Shown one piece after another: positions 9,141-17,923 of a stretch of DNA of 64,000 nt; within the stretch, counting starts at the first letter, position 1, and every line of letters starts with the position of its first letter. The notes under the pieces were generated by a model that made no database searches, was not told the origin of the DNA, and worked only from the letters and a program-made list of their open reading frames with translations. Source of the stretch: Actinoalloteichus_B caeruleus. Its GTDB lineage: Bacteria; Actinomycetota; Actinomycetes; Mycobacteriales; Pseudonocardiaceae. The translations under genes were made by a program, and so were the position numbers. The stretch is taken from the NCBI RefSeq assembly GCF_000718005.1, contig NZ_JODV01000021.1. One strand, given 5' to 3'.

Positions 9141-9171
9141 GCCCGGGGTGGGAACGAATCCCACCCCGGGC
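9141..9171 (-). terminator. terminator of DoxX-like gene
   Basis: GCCCGGGGTGGGA (9141-9153), loop ACGAA, exact complement 9159-9171; a 13-base-pair stem starting 10 bases past the stop of the DoxX-like gene on the minus strand. Confidence 0.8.
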
Positions 9172-9180
9172 GCCACCTGA

Positions 9181-9579
9181 TCAGAAGGGCACCGGGCCGA
9201 AGCGGGTCCAGGCCACGACCCCGGCCATGACCAGCAGCAATAGGTTGATCGGCACTGGTTTGAACTTCCACCGCCTGCCGTGCACGACGATGGCCCCGAT
9301 CATCAGCAGCACCACGCCGCACGCGGCGACGGGCGTCATCACGGTCAGGAAGTTGAGCAGGCCCGGCAGGATCAGGCCGGCGGCGGCCGCCACCTCGATC
9401 CCTCCGATGATCTTGACCTCCTGGCTGGAGAAATCCTCCGCCCACGGCATGTTCGCCAGTAGCAGCTCTTCCCGTTGGACGAGTTTCATCCCGCCGGAGA
9501 TGAGAAGGATCAGCGCGAGTGGCACTTGCAGCGCCCAGATGACGTAGGTCAAGAAGGCTCCCGGGGCCGGGCCGCCCAT
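9181..9579 (-). CDS. DoxX-like four-helix membrane protein
   Basis: 132 residues from ATG 9579. Four hydrophobic segments lie at about 9-29, 60-80, 82-102 and 110-126, with the conserved LLISGGMKLVQ at the end of helix 1 and EVAAAAGLILP in helix 2, as in the DoxX-like family. Inner-membrane protein. Some DoxX relatives act in redox or thiosulfate metabolism, but no partner gene here supports that. It is a single transcription unit closed by its own terminator. Confidence 0.8.
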   Translation of the reverse strand: MGGPAPGAFLTYVIWALQVPLALILLISGGMKLVQREELLLANMPWAEDFSSQEVKIIGGIEVAAAAGLILPGLLNFLTVMTPVAACGVVLLMIGAIVVHGRRWKFKPVPINLLLLVMAGVVAWTRFGPVPF

Positions 9580-10351
9580 CCGAGGAAGTCACTCGCGGGC
9601 GCCCGGAGCGCCTGGCCTTTCAGTGGCGGGCGGCGGAAGTGGGTGCAGTCGGTGGTGCCCCACCTGCCTGCCGCGCCATCGCGGCGGGATGTGGGACAAG
9701 TCTCGAGATCCTGCGAGGAACGGCGTTCGTCGCGCCCCGCACCACGGGGGGTGTGGTCGGCGACGACCTGTTGACACCCTACCGATCATGACCGCCTGAA
9801 CGCACCTGGTTTCCCCGTGTGATCACTCGACTGTCGTAAGGGTTGGAGCCGCGGGGGTGGTGTTCACCGTGGGTTCGATCCGAACACCGCCGGCGCTACC
9901 CCATCCCCGACGCCCATTGAATTCATATTTGTCCGTTATTTCAGTGTCAATCAAAACCAACTCACCACCAACCCACAAACACCAACCGCCACGAAAAAAG
10001 CACCCTCACTACCAAGAGTCACTACCGGGGAGTGTGGGTCGGAGCACCTGGAGCGGGACGTGGAGCCCTGTGCGTCCGCCGGGTGCGGCCCACTCGCCTG
10101 GTGGCCCCTCCGGAACGCGCCGGTACCTCCGCCGACGATCACACCCGCTCCCGTGCCCACTGATCGAAGCCCTGACGTGCGAAGATCCGGAGCACCCGTG
10201 GATGGGTGCTGTCCTCGTGGCGGCGGGGGGACCGTGCCATCGCGGGTGCTGGGCCCGCGGCGGGCCAGTGGGGGACGAGAGGGAACGAGGTGGAGGTGGA
10301 CCTGCGGACGGGTGAGATACTGGCGGCCCCGTCAACTGATCGAGGTAACAG
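9580..10351. other. 772-base intergenic region with AC-rich, G-poor patch
   Basis: No convincing gene. Positions 9912-10015 are far less GC-rich than the surroundings, and 9948-10015 contain only three G in 68 bases on the plus strand. On the minus strand that patch would end a short frame (stop 9951-9953) with a hydrophobic helix AFFVAVGVCGLVVSWF, but its start region is low complexity. It may be a promoter/leader region or remnant DNA. Confidence 0.45.
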
Positions 10352-10702
10352 ATGGTGTCCATGATCCTGTGGATCGTCGGCGCGACCGCGGTCGCCGCCG
10401 GGGTGCTCGTTCCGGTCATCCTGGGAGCGTCACGGCACCGGGAGGTTCGCTCGGCCAAGTCCGCCGCGCGCTCGGCGTACCGGCGGCTGGGCTTCCACGT
10501 CGAGACGCTGGGCGTCGGTGACGATGTCGTCGCCCGCCGTGCGTGGGAGGACGCGAGCGAGCGGTGGAGGGCGACTGGTGAGCTGCTCGCCAGGGCCACC
10601 ACGGCGGAGGAGTGCGCGGCGGCCCGTGCGACGGCGATGGAAGGGCTGAAGCGCATCGACGACGCCAGGCGCCGGCTCGGTCTCGAGGCCGAAGGCGGCT
10701 GA
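10352..10702 (+). CDS. small membrane-anchored helical protein
   Basis: 116 residues from ATG 10352 with GAGGTAACAG in front. Residues 3-25 are one transmembrane helix (ILWIVGATAVAAGVLVPVIL), followed by a charged, alanine/arginine-rich cytoplasmic helix to the end with one WEDASERW motif. No family recognised. Third-position GC and even residue use make it a real gene. It stands alone before a converging LysR gene 40 bases away. Confidence 0.65.
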   Translation: MVSMILWIVGATAVAAGVLVPVILGASRHREVRSAKSAARSAYRRLGFHVETLGVGDDVVARRAWEDASERWRATGELLARATTAEECAAARATAMEGLKRIDDARRRLGLEAEGG

Positions 10703-10742
10703 GTTCTCCCACGCGGTGGTCGGGTTCCGGGGCGGAGCGGGG

Positions 10743-11708
10743 TCAGTGGGGGAGGTCCGAACTGACCGCCGAGGGGTGGTCAGCCGATCCCGCCAGCGGG
10801 CGGAGGTCGAGTCGCCGAACGACGGCCGTGATCGCGTCGAGGACACTGCTGATCACAGGGCGGTCCCGGCTCCCCAGTCGGGTGGCGGTGAGCACGCGGC
10901 GCGCCGGAGCCGGGTCCCCGGTCAGTCGGAGGCGGGACACCGGGTGGGTGCTGGGAAGTCCGGCGAGCTGGGGGACCAGGCAGACCCCGAAGCCCTGCGC
11001 GACGAGTGCGGTGGCCGTCTCCCACTCGTCGCTGCGGTGGGCGATTCGAGGGGAGAACCCGGCGGTCGCGCACGCGGCGAGCACGAGTTGGTGGTAGGTC
11101 GACCCTGGTTTGGAGACGATCCACTGTTCGTGCGCCACGTCGACGAGTCGCACCTCACCCGCGCCTGCCAGCGGGTGGTCCTGCGGGATCAGGAGGTCCA
11201 GGGCGTCGTCGAAGAGGGGACGTTGGTCGAAGCGGGGGTCACTGGGTGAGGGCGTGTCGGGTGTGGCCACGACGAGGGCGATGTCGGCCTCGCCGGAGAG
11301 CAGCAGGTCGAAGCATTCGGTGGGTTCCGCCTCGGTGATGCGGATGCCGAGGTTGGGGAAGCGTTCTCGGAGGGCGCCGGCGGCGCGGGGGAGGACGACC
11401 GCGGCCGCGGTGGAGAAACCGCAGATGCCGAGGGTGCCCGACGGTTCCTCGTCGTAGGCGTCGAGGGCGGCGCGTGCCCGTTCCCACTGGGCGAAGAGGA
11501 TCTCCGCGTGGGCCAGGAGTGTGCGGCCGGCGGGGGTGATGCGGACGCCTCGTCCTCGGGGGCGGACGACGTCGGTTCCGAGTTCGGCGCTGAGGCTGCG
11601 GAGGGCCTGGGATACCGCCGATGGGGTGTAGTGCAGGGCGGTGGCCACCGCGTGGACGGTGCCGTGTCGGTCGAGTAGCTGCAGCATATGGAGTCGCCGG
11701 TCGATCAT
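10743..11708 (-). CDS. LysR family regulator
   Basis: 321 residues from ATG 11708; a 21-residue in-frame extension is rejected because the HTH starts at once with MIDRRLHMLQLLDRHGTV. The N-terminal HTH includes HYTPSAVSQALRSLSAELG and VRPRGRGVRITPAG, and residues 90-290 form the two-lobed co-inducer domain (GTLGICGFSTAAAVVLP). It faces the MFS gene with 177 bases between them, so control of that exporter is likely. Ligand unknown. Confidence 0.9.
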   Translation of the reverse strand: MIDRRLHMLQLLDRHGTVHAVATALHYTPSAVSQALRSLSAELGTDVVRPRGRGVRITPAGRTLLAHAEILFAQWERARAALDAYDEEPSGTLGICGFSTAAAVVLPRAAGALRERFPNLGIRITEAEPTECFDLLLSGEADIALVVATPDTPSPSDPRFDQRPLFDDALDLLIPQDHPLAGAGEVRLVDVAHEQWIVSKPGSTYHQLVLAACATAGFSPRIAHRSDEWETATALVAQGFGVCLVPQLAGLPSTHPVSRLRLTGDPAPARRVLTATRLGSRDRPVISSVLDAITAVVRRLDLRPLAGSADHPSAVSSDLPH

Positions 11709-11885
11709 GTAGTGCAACTGTACGGATCGCTGCATCAACGTTTGCTTTTCGTCGCCTATCGAGTTGCGCACCCTGGGCGTGTGTCTCGATCTCGTGTGCT
11801 GTCCGGTCGGTGGTTCGGTGCGTCGCCGTGGTGGTCGGTGGGGAGCTGGCTGGGTGGTGATGCCTGGTGGCGGGGGTCCTCACGG

Positions 11886-13148
11886 GTGCCGGGGACGGTG
11901 CGGGGGCCCGGGGTGGGGGGCGGGACGGGTGCGCTGGTCGCCTCGGCCGCGGCGTTGTTGGTGCTGACGGCGGGGGCGAACATGGTGAGCCCGTTGTACC
12001 CGCTGTACCAGCGGGAGTTCGCGTTCTCGTCGTTGACGTCGACGGCGCTGTTCGCGACGTACTCGCTGGTGAGCGTGCCGGCGTTGGTCGTGTTCGGTGC
12101 GGCGGTGGAGCGGGTGGGGCCGCGGCGGTTGTTGTTGTGGGGGTTGGGTGTGTCGGCGGTGGCGTCGTTGCTGTTGGTGGGTGCGGAGGGGGTGGGTGCT
12201 CTTTTCGCGGGTCGGGTGCTGCACGGCCTGGCGTTGGGGGCGGGTACCGGGGCCGGGGTGGCGGTGGTGGTGGCGCGGTGTTCCTCGCCTGAGCGGGGGG
12301 CGTTGGTGGCGGGTGTGGTGTTCGTGGTGGGTGGGGCGGTGGGGCCGTTGGGCACTGGGTTGTTGGCTTCGTTCGCGCCGGCGCCGTTGTCGATGTCGTT
12401 CGCGGTGCATGTGGTGGCGACGGTGGTGGTGATGGGGCTGGTGCGCCGTCTCCCCGAGCGGTCGGGGCCGTTGCGGGGGTGGCGGTTGGCGTGGCCGAGG
12501 GTGCCCAGGGTGGTGCGGCGGTCGTTCGTGGTGGGCGGGGTGAACGGTTGGGTCGCCTGGGCGGTGGTGGGGTTGTTCCTGGCGCTGGTGCCGGACTTGT
12601 TGCGGAGTGAGTTCGGGGTGTCGAGTCCGGTGGTGTCGGGACTGGTGATCGGTGTGGTGATGGCGTGTTCCGCGGTGGCGCAGGTGATGACGCCGGGGTT
12701 GCGGCCGGTGGTGGCGCAGCGGGTGGGCGTGGTGTTGCTGGGGGGTGGGTTGGTGGGGTTGGCGTTGCCGGTGGCGGAGTCGGGGTTGTGGGTGTTGGGG
12801 GCCGCGGCGGTGGCGGCGGGGGTGGGGCACGGGTTCGTGTACTGGGGGGCGACGGCGGAGGTGGAGTCGGTGACTCCCCGGTCGGCCTCGGTGGAGACGA
12901 CCTCGGCGTTGTACGTCCTGTTCTACCTGGGGGCGGGTGTGCCGGCGGTCGGGGTGGGGGCGTTGGCGTTGTGGGTGCCGTTGGAGGGGGCGGTGCGGTT
13001 GTTCGCGGTGGTGAGCGGGGTGGTGTTGGTGGTGGGGGTGGTGGCTGACCTGGTGTGGCGTGGTGGTTCGGAGGTGCGTGGCGGTGAGCGGGCGGTGGAG
13101 TGGTCGGCGCCGGTGGGGCGGGCCGTGTCGGTGGAGGAGGGGAGGTGA
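11886..13148 (+). CDS. MFS transporter
   Basis: 420 residues from GTG 11886; further in-frame sequence upstream to 11688 lacks membrane character and would overlap the divergent regulator start. About twelve hydrophobic segments are present, with a motif-A-like GAAVERVGPRRLL after helix 2 and ATAEVESVTPRSASVETTSALYVLFYLGAG late in the protein. Predicted proton-driven exporter of small molecules. The coding strand is very G/T-rich with many GTG, TTG and CGG codons. Divergent LysR gene is the likely regulator. Confidence 0.85.
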   Translation: MPGTVRGPGVGGGTGALVASAAALLVLTAGANMVSPLYPLYQREFAFSSLTSTALFATYSLVSVPALVVFGAAVERVGPRRLLLWGLGVSAVASLLLVGAEGVGALFAGRVLHGLALGAGTGAGVAVVVARCSSPERGALVAGVVFVVGGAVGPLGTGLLASFAPAPLSMSFAVHVVATVVVMGLVRRLPERSGPLRGWRLAWPRVPRVVRRSFVVGGVNGWVAWAVVGLFLALVPDLLRSEFGVSSPVVSGLVIGVVMACSAVAQVMTPGLRPVVAQRVGVVLLGGGLVGLALPVAESGLWVLGAAAVAAGVGHGFVYWGATAEVESVTPRSASVETTSALYVLFYLGAGVPAVGVGALALWVPLEGAVRLFAVVSGVVLVVGVVADLVWRGGSEVRGGERAVEWSAPVGRAVSVEEGR

Positions 13149-13252
13149 GTGGGATGCGGGCTCTGGTGATGCGGGTCAGGCGGTTCGTGGCGGAGTTGAA
13201 CCGTTGTTACGAGGTGTCGCGGGGAAGGGATCCCTTCCGCGGGTCGTCGTAG
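13145..13252 (+). CDS. possible 35-residue peptide coupled to MFS gene
   Basis: GTG 13145 overlaps the MFS stop and GGAGG is 3-8 bases upstream. The frame gives 35 residues, basic, ending with RCYEVSRGRDPFRGSS. Coupling and RBS argue for translation; there is no homology I recognise. The 16-base palindrome at 13223 lies within it. Confidence 0.3.
   Translation: MSGMRALVMRVRRFVAELNRCYEVSRGRDPFRGSS
13223..13238. repeat. 16-base perfect palindrome
   Basis: GGAAGGGATCCCTTCC, between the MFS gene and the converging PadR gene. As RNA it has no loop, so a protein site or chance is as likely as a terminator. Confidence 0.35.
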
Positions 13253-13335
13253 TGCCGGGTGGATCGGCGGCCTGGGTGGGTGGGGAGGGCGGCGTGTGCC
13301 TGCGTGCCGGTCCGGTGCGCGTCCGCTCTCCCGCC

Positions 13336-13902
13336 TCAGGGTGGGGTGGTGTGGGTGTTGTCGTTGGTCATGGCGTAGGTGCCGGAGCGCAGTCGGTGCA
13401 GCAGTCCTTGGGTCCATTCGATGCCTCCGCGTGCGGTGTGTTCCCACAGGCGGGGTAGTTCGCGGAGGTGTTCGGTGCCGGGGGCCGTGCCGAGTTCGGC
13501 GAGTTTGGCCTTCTCGGTGCGTTCGGTTTCCAGGGTGCGGAGTCTTTCGGTGAGGAGGGTGATGGCTTCCTCGCGGGTGAGGGCGGGGAGCAGGGCGAGT
13601 GCGGCTCCGAGGGTGTCGGGTCGGTGTTCTGGTCGTCGGAGGGCGTCGCGGAGCAGGCGGTGGAACTCCGTTTCTCCGCTGGTGGTGAGGGAGTAGTCGG
13701 TGCGTCCTGGGGTGTCTTTGGCGGGGGTGGCGATCATCAGCCCTTCCTTGGCGAACTGCCTGAGGGCGTGGTAGAGGGAGCCCCATTTGATGTTGGCCCA
13801 TTCTTCGGCGCCCCAGGCGACCAGTTCCGCTCGTACTCGGTAGCCGTGTGCTGTTCCGCATTGGCGTACTACGCCGAGTACGAGGAGTCGTGTCGCTGAC
13901 AT
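13336..13902 (-). CDS. PadR family repressor
   Basis: 188 residues from ATG 13902. N-terminal winged helix with the PadR hallmarks LLVLGVVRQCGTAHGYRVRAEL and WANIKWGSLYHALRQF (recognition helix and Tyr-His), wing GRTDYSLTTSGE, then a helical C-terminal domain (about 90-175) for dimerisation. PadR proteins repress multidrug efflux or detoxification genes and release DNA on binding small planar drugs or phenolics. It is divergent from the UvrA2/DrrC-like gene, with the operator-like palindrome at 14170 in between, so that gene is the likely target. Confidence 0.9.
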   Translation of the reverse strand: MSATRLLVLGVVRQCGTAHGYRVRAELVAWGAEEWANIKWGSLYHALRQFAKEGLMIATPAKDTPGRTDYSLTTSGETEFHRLLRDALRRPEHRPDTLGAALALLPALTREEAITLLTERLRTLETERTEKAKLAELGTAPGTEHLRELPRLWEHTARGGIEWTQGLLHRLRSGTYAMTNDNTHTTPP

Positions 13903-14169
13903 GCCGTTCCGCTCTGCCGTTGTTCGAGGCCGGGCTCAGGTTAGAGGTTGGGTGTCGTGGTGGGGGGTGGCCACCCGGGTGTGGTCGAGGGGTTGGCTGA
14001 GGGCGCTTGCCGCACCTCGTTCGAGGAGATGTTCGCCCACGAGTCCGTGGTCTCGGTTGACTTCCTGACCACGCGCGAGGAGGAGATCGTCTGCCAGGCC
14101 GGTGGGCTGGTGCGTGGCGGGGGTTTCGGCTGGTGTCGCGGTGGTGTGGTGGGTGGCCGCGGGGACGGG

Positions 14170-14185
14170 TACTCAAGTTTGAGTA
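14170..14185. promoter_or_regulatory. PadR-type operator
   Basis: TACTCAA, GT, TTGAGTA: perfect 7-base arms. The right half overlaps a -10-like TATGCT (14184-14189), so binding would block transcription of the UvrA-like gene about 80 bases downstream. AT content is unusual in this region. Confidence 0.7.
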
Positions 14186-14272
14186 TGCTCTCGGGGTCGT
14201 GGTGACGCCGTGCGGGGACCTGCCCCGTGTGCGTGTTCGGCCGCGTTCCGATCCCTGGTGGAGGAGTTTCCG

Positions 14273-16798
14273 ATGACGATGTCCCATGCCCGTGACGTCC
14301 TGCCCGGCTCGGCCCGGGCGGTGTTGCCGGACACCCTGCGGGTGCGGGGGGCGCGGGTGCACAACCTGCGGGGGGTGGACCTCGACGTTCCGCACCGGGC
14401 GTTGGTGGTGTTCACCGGCGTGTCGGGGTCGGGGAAGTCCTCGTTGGCGTTCGACACGATCTACGCGGAGGCGCAACGGCGGCAGGTGCAGTCGATGTCG
14501 TCGTTCGCCCGGCAGTTCCTCGGTGAGATGAGTCGCCCGGACGTCGACCAGGTCGAGGGTCTGTGCTCGGCCGTCGCGGTGGATCAGCGGTCCTCGGCGT
14601 CGCGGAGTCCTCGGTCGACGGTGGGGACGGTGACCGAGGTGTACGACCTGATGCGGGTGTTGTGGGGGCGGGTGGGGGTGCCGCACTGCCCGAGGTGTGG
14701 GGAGGGGCTTGGCCGGGGCGATCGGGGGTGGGCGTGTCCGGCGGGGCACGAGGTGGGGTCGGTGGAGGTGGCGGGGCGGGCGTTCTCGTTCAACCTGCCG
14801 TTCGGGCAGTGCCCGGACTGCGCGGGGGTGGGTGTGGTGTTGGCGGGGGACGAGGGGTTGGTGGTGCCTGACCTGGAGTTGTCGGTGGTGGAGGGCGCGG
14901 TGGCTCCGTGGCGGGAGCGGTCGGCGGCGGGGTGTCGGGAGGCGGCGGTCGCGGTGGTGTCGGGGTGGGGGGTTCGGCCGGAGGCTCCGTGGCGGTCGTT
15001 GCCGCCGGGGTTGCGGGAGGTTCTGCTGCGGGGCCGTGAGGTGGCGGTGCCCGGGCGGTCGGAGGTGTTCACCGGGGTGCTGCCGTGGTTGGCCGAGCGG
15101 CAGCGGGCGGCGGCGGGGGGTTCCTTCCCGGGGCAGGTGTTCCTGCGTCCGGTGCCGTGCTCGTCCTGCGGGGGAGGGCGGTTGCGCGCCGAGCAGCGGG
15201 CGGTGCGGGTGGGTGGTCGGGGGATCACCGAGGTGAGCGCGTTGCCGGTCACCGGGTGCCGGGAGTTCTTCGCGGGGTTGGAGTTGGCGGAGCGGGAGCG
15301 GGTACTGGTCGAGCAGGCGGTGGAGGAGATCCTGGAGCGGTTGTCGCGCCTGGTGGAGGTGGGGTTGGGGTATCTGACGCTGGACCGCCCCGCGCGGACC
15401 CTGTCGACGGGTGAGGCGCAGCGTGTCCGGTTGGCGGGCCAGGTGGGGACGCGGTTGTTCGGGTTGTTGTACGTGTTGGACGAGCCGACGGCCGGGTTGC
15501 ACCCGCAGGACGTGGAGGAGTTGGTGGGGACGCTGCGGGCGTTGCGGGACCGGGGCAACTCGGTGGTGGTGGTGGAGCACGACGCGCGGGTGATCGAGGC
15601 CGCGGACTGGGTGGTCGAGTTGGGGCCGGCCGCCGGCGAGCACGGTGGTCGGTTGCTGTTCTCGGGGCCGGTGGAGGCGCTGCGGTCCTCGGAGGAGTCG
15701 GTGACGGGCGGGTACCTCGCGGGCCGGTGGGGGCGGGGGTTGCCGGAGCGGCGTCGGGCCTCGGAGCCGGGGCGGGAGCTGGTGGTGCGGGGGGCTGTCG
15801 AGCACAACCTGGGGGGAGTGGACGTGGCGTTCCCGCTGGGGTGCGTGGTGGCGGTGAGCGGGGTGTCGGGTGCGGGCAAGTCGACGTTGGTGGATCAGAT
15901 CCTGTACCGGGTGATCGACCGGGCGTTGGGGGGCGATGCTCCCCCGCCGGGGGCGCACGAGCGGGTGGAGGGGGTGGAGTTGGTGGACCGGGTGATCCGG
16001 GTCGACCAGTCCCCGATCGGCCGGTCGGCGCGGTCGACCCCGGCGACCTACACCGGCGTGTTGGACGCGGTGCGGACGTTGTTCGCGCGGACCGAGCGGG
16101 CGCGGCGGTGCGGGTTCACCCCGGGCCGTTTCTCGTTCAACTCGCCGGGGGGCCGGTGCGAGGAGTGTTCGGGGGAGGGGGTGGTGCGGGTGGAGATGCA
16201 CTTCCTGCCGGACGTGTTCCTGCCGTGCGCGGAGTGCGGGGGGAGCCGGTATGACGCGGAGACGTTGTCGGTCACCTACCGGGGTCGCACGATCGCCGAG
16301 GTGCTGGCGATGACCGTGGAGGAGGCGGCCGAGTTCTTCCGGGAGGATCCGCCGGCGGTGCGCGGGCCCCTGCGGGTGCTGTGCGAGGTGGGGTTGGGGT
16401 ATCTGCGGTTGGGGCAGGCGGGGACGACGTTGTCGGGTGGGGAGGCGCAGCGCGTGAAGCTCGCCGCCGAGCTGCACCGCCGGGCCGGCCGGCACACCGT
16501 GTACGTGTTGGACGAGCCGACGACCGGGTTGCACGCGCGGGACGTGGAGCGGCTGGTCGGGGTGTTGCACCGGTTGGTCGACCGGGGGCACACGGCGGTG
16601 GTGGTCTCGCACAGCATGGATGTGGTGCGGGCGGCGGACTGGGTGATCGACCTCGGCCCGGGTGGCGGTCGGGACGGCGGTCGGGTGGTGGCGGTGGGCA
16701 CCCCGGAGGAGGTGGCGGCCGGTCGGGGGCACACTGCCCGGCACCTGCGGCGCGCGCTGGGGAAGGACGGAGTGTCGGGGGAAATTGGGGTGCGGTGA
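14273..16798 (+). CDS. UvrA2/DrrC-like ATPase
   Basis: 841 residues from ATG 14273 with GGAGGAG upstream. Two UvrA-type ABC modules: Walker A GVSGSGKSS and GVSGAGKST, signatures STGEAQRV and SGGEAQRV, Walker B LDEPTAGLHP and LDEPTTGLHA. Zinc-type pairs CPRCG/CPAGH, CPDC, CSSC, CEEC and CAEC are present. After GVPHCPRCGEGL only about 30 residues precede FSFNLPFGQCPDC, so the UvrB-binding domain of canonical UvrA is missing. That architecture fits UvrA2 and the daunorubicin self-resistance protein DrrC, proposed to remove drugs from DNA. It is the head of an operon with the downstream kinase and probably under PadR control. Confidence 0.9.
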   Translation: MTMSHARDVLPGSARAVLPDTLRVRGARVHNLRGVDLDVPHRALVVFTGVSGSGKSSLAFDTIYAEAQRRQVQSMSSFARQFLGEMSRPDVDQVEGLCSAVAVDQRSSASRSPRSTVGTVTEVYDLMRVLWGRVGVPHCPRCGEGLGRGDRGWACPAGHEVGSVEVAGRAFSFNLPFGQCPDCAGVGVVLAGDEGLVVPDLELSVVEGAVAPWRERSAAGCREAAVAVVSGWGVRPEAPWRSLPPGLREVLLRGREVAVPGRSEVFTGVLPWLAERQRAAAGGSFPGQVFLRPVPCSSCGGGRLRAEQRAVRVGGRGITEVSALPVTGCREFFAGLELAERERVLVEQAVEEILERLSRLVEVGLGYLTLDRPARTLSTGEAQRVRLAGQVGTRLFGLLYVLDEPTAGLHPQDVEELVGTLRALRDRGNSVVVVEHDARVIEAADWVVELGPAAGEHGGRLLFSGPVEALRSSEESVTGGYLAGRWGRGLPERRRASEPGRELVVRGAVEHNLGGVDVAFPLGCVVAVSGVSGAGKSTLVDQILYRVIDRALGGDAPPPGAHERVEGVELVDRVIRVDQSPIGRSARSTPATYTGVLDAVRTLFARTERARRCGFTPGRFSFNSPGGRCEECSGEGVVRVEMHFLPDVFLPCAECGGSRYDAETLSVTYRGRTIAEVLAMTVEEAAEFFREDPPAVRGPLRVLCEVGLGYLRLGQAGTTLSGGEAQRVKLAAELHRRAGRHTVYVLDEPTTGLHARDVERLVGVLHRLVDRGHTAVVVSHSMDVVRAADWVIDLGPGGGRDGGRVVAVGTPEEVAAGRGHTARHLRRALGKDGVSGEIGVR

Positions 16799-17778
16799 CC
16801 GGGAGGTCGTGTCTACGGTCACCCGCCGTGGTGAGCGGTGGTTCCCTGCCCGAGGCGACGACGGTGGCGCGGTTCGAGGCGGTGGTCGAGGACGAGGCGC
16901 GGTTGCGGCCCGGGGTGGTGGAGCTGTGCCGCCGGTTGGGGATCGGGGGTGAGCTGGTCCGGTTCGCCGACGGGTCCTTGCCGGTGTACGCGGTCGGGGA
17001 GGACCTGGTGCTCAAGCTGTACCCCCCGGTCCACGCCGGGGAGGCGGCGGTGGAGGCCGGGGTCCTTGACCTGGTGGCGGGGCGGCTGCCGGTGGCGACT
17101 CCCCGGGTGCTTCAGGTGGGAGTCCGTGACGGGTGGGCGTACGTGCTGATGAGCCGGTTGCGGGGCCGGCCGCTGGGTGAGGTGTGGCCAGCGCTGTCCC
17201 CGGCGGAACGCCGGTCGGTGGCCGCTCGGGTCGGGGGTGCGCTGGCCGCCCTGCACGAGGTGGACCACCGAGGTCTGGACGTGCTGGGCCCGCCTTGCTG
17301 GGAGGAGTTCCTCGCCGCCCAGCGGGCGGGTTGCGTGCGGCGGCAGCGGTCTCGGGGGCTGCCGGAGGCCTGGGTGGAGCAGATCCCGGACTTCCTGGAC
17401 GCGACTCCGGTGCCGGCGGGGCGGCCGGTGCTGCTGCACACCGAGGTGATGGCCGAGCACGTGCTGGTCCGCCCGGGGGCGGCGGGCTGGGAGGTGTCGG
17501 GGTTGTTCGATTTCGAACCGGCGATGCGGGGAGCCGCGGAGTACGAGTTCGCCGCGGTGGGGCTGTTCCTGACCCGGGGAGATGCGGGGGCGTTGGCGGC
17601 GTTGCTGGCCGGGTACGGGCTGGACCGGGCGGCGGTCGGGCCGGTGTTGTCCCGCCGGTTCCTGGCCTACGCGTTGCTGCACGTCTACAGCGACCTGAGC
17701 ACCTACCTGCGGTTGTTGCCTGCTCCGGAGGAGCCGACCTTGGCCTCGGTGGCCGACCGGTGGTTCGGGGTGGACTGA
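16795..17778 (+). CDS. APH-family antibiotic kinase
   Basis: 327 residues from GTG 16795, which overlaps the previous stop; GTG 16828 or 16831 are alternatives. N-lobe ATP-site lysine in DLVLKLYPP, then YVLMSRLRGRPLGEVW, catalytic loop LLHTEVMAEHVLV and metal-binding GLFDFEPAMRGAAEYEF. In the catalytic loop the usual HxD is HTE and the usual N is H, so a weak or altered kinase is possible, though this variant is seen as a coherent subfamily by its conserved flanks. The general order resembles hygromycin-type phosphotransferases. Co-translation with the UvrA2-like ATPase suggests a joint resistance role. Confidence 0.8.
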   Translation: MTGRSCLRSPAVVSGGSLPEATTVARFEAVVEDEARLRPGVVELCRRLGIGGELVRFADGSLPVYAVGEDLVLKLYPPVHAGEAAVEAGVLDLVAGRLPVATPRVLQVGVRDGWAYVLMSRLRGRPLGEVWPALSPAERRSVAARVGGALAALHEVDHRGLDVLGPPCWEEFLAAQRAGCVRRQRSRGLPEAWVEQIPDFLDATPVPAGRPVLLHTEVMAEHVLVRPGAAGWEVSGLFDFEPAMRGAAEYEFAAVGLFLTRGDAGALAALLAGYGLDRAAVGPVLSRRFLAYALLHVYSDLSTYLRLLPAPEEPTLASVADRWFGVD

Positions 17779-17923
17779 CCCGGCACCCCGGTCGACGCGG
17801 GATGCCGGGACGTCCGGTTCGACCACATCGGGCCTGGCCGGGGCCCGTCCTGGCGGGGTGGTGTTCGGTCGGGGAGCCGAGGCGGGGCGGCACGCGGTTC
17901 CGGTGGTGGTGTCGCGGTGGGGT

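Noticed and set aside
9869..9890. GGGTTCGATCC resembles a tRNA T-loop
   Set aside because: Flanking bases do not pair as a T-stem, and no acceptor, D or anticodon arms can be built around it.
11709..11885. N-terminal extension of the MFS transporter to 11688
   Set aside because: It would overlap the divergent LysR start, lacks membrane character and has scattered Arg/Ser/Trp residues.
12923..16822. Very long minus-strand open frame under the UvrA2-like gene
   Set aside because: It is antisense to a well-supported gene, is almost all Pro/Arg/His, and arises from codon bias of the G/T-rich sense strand.
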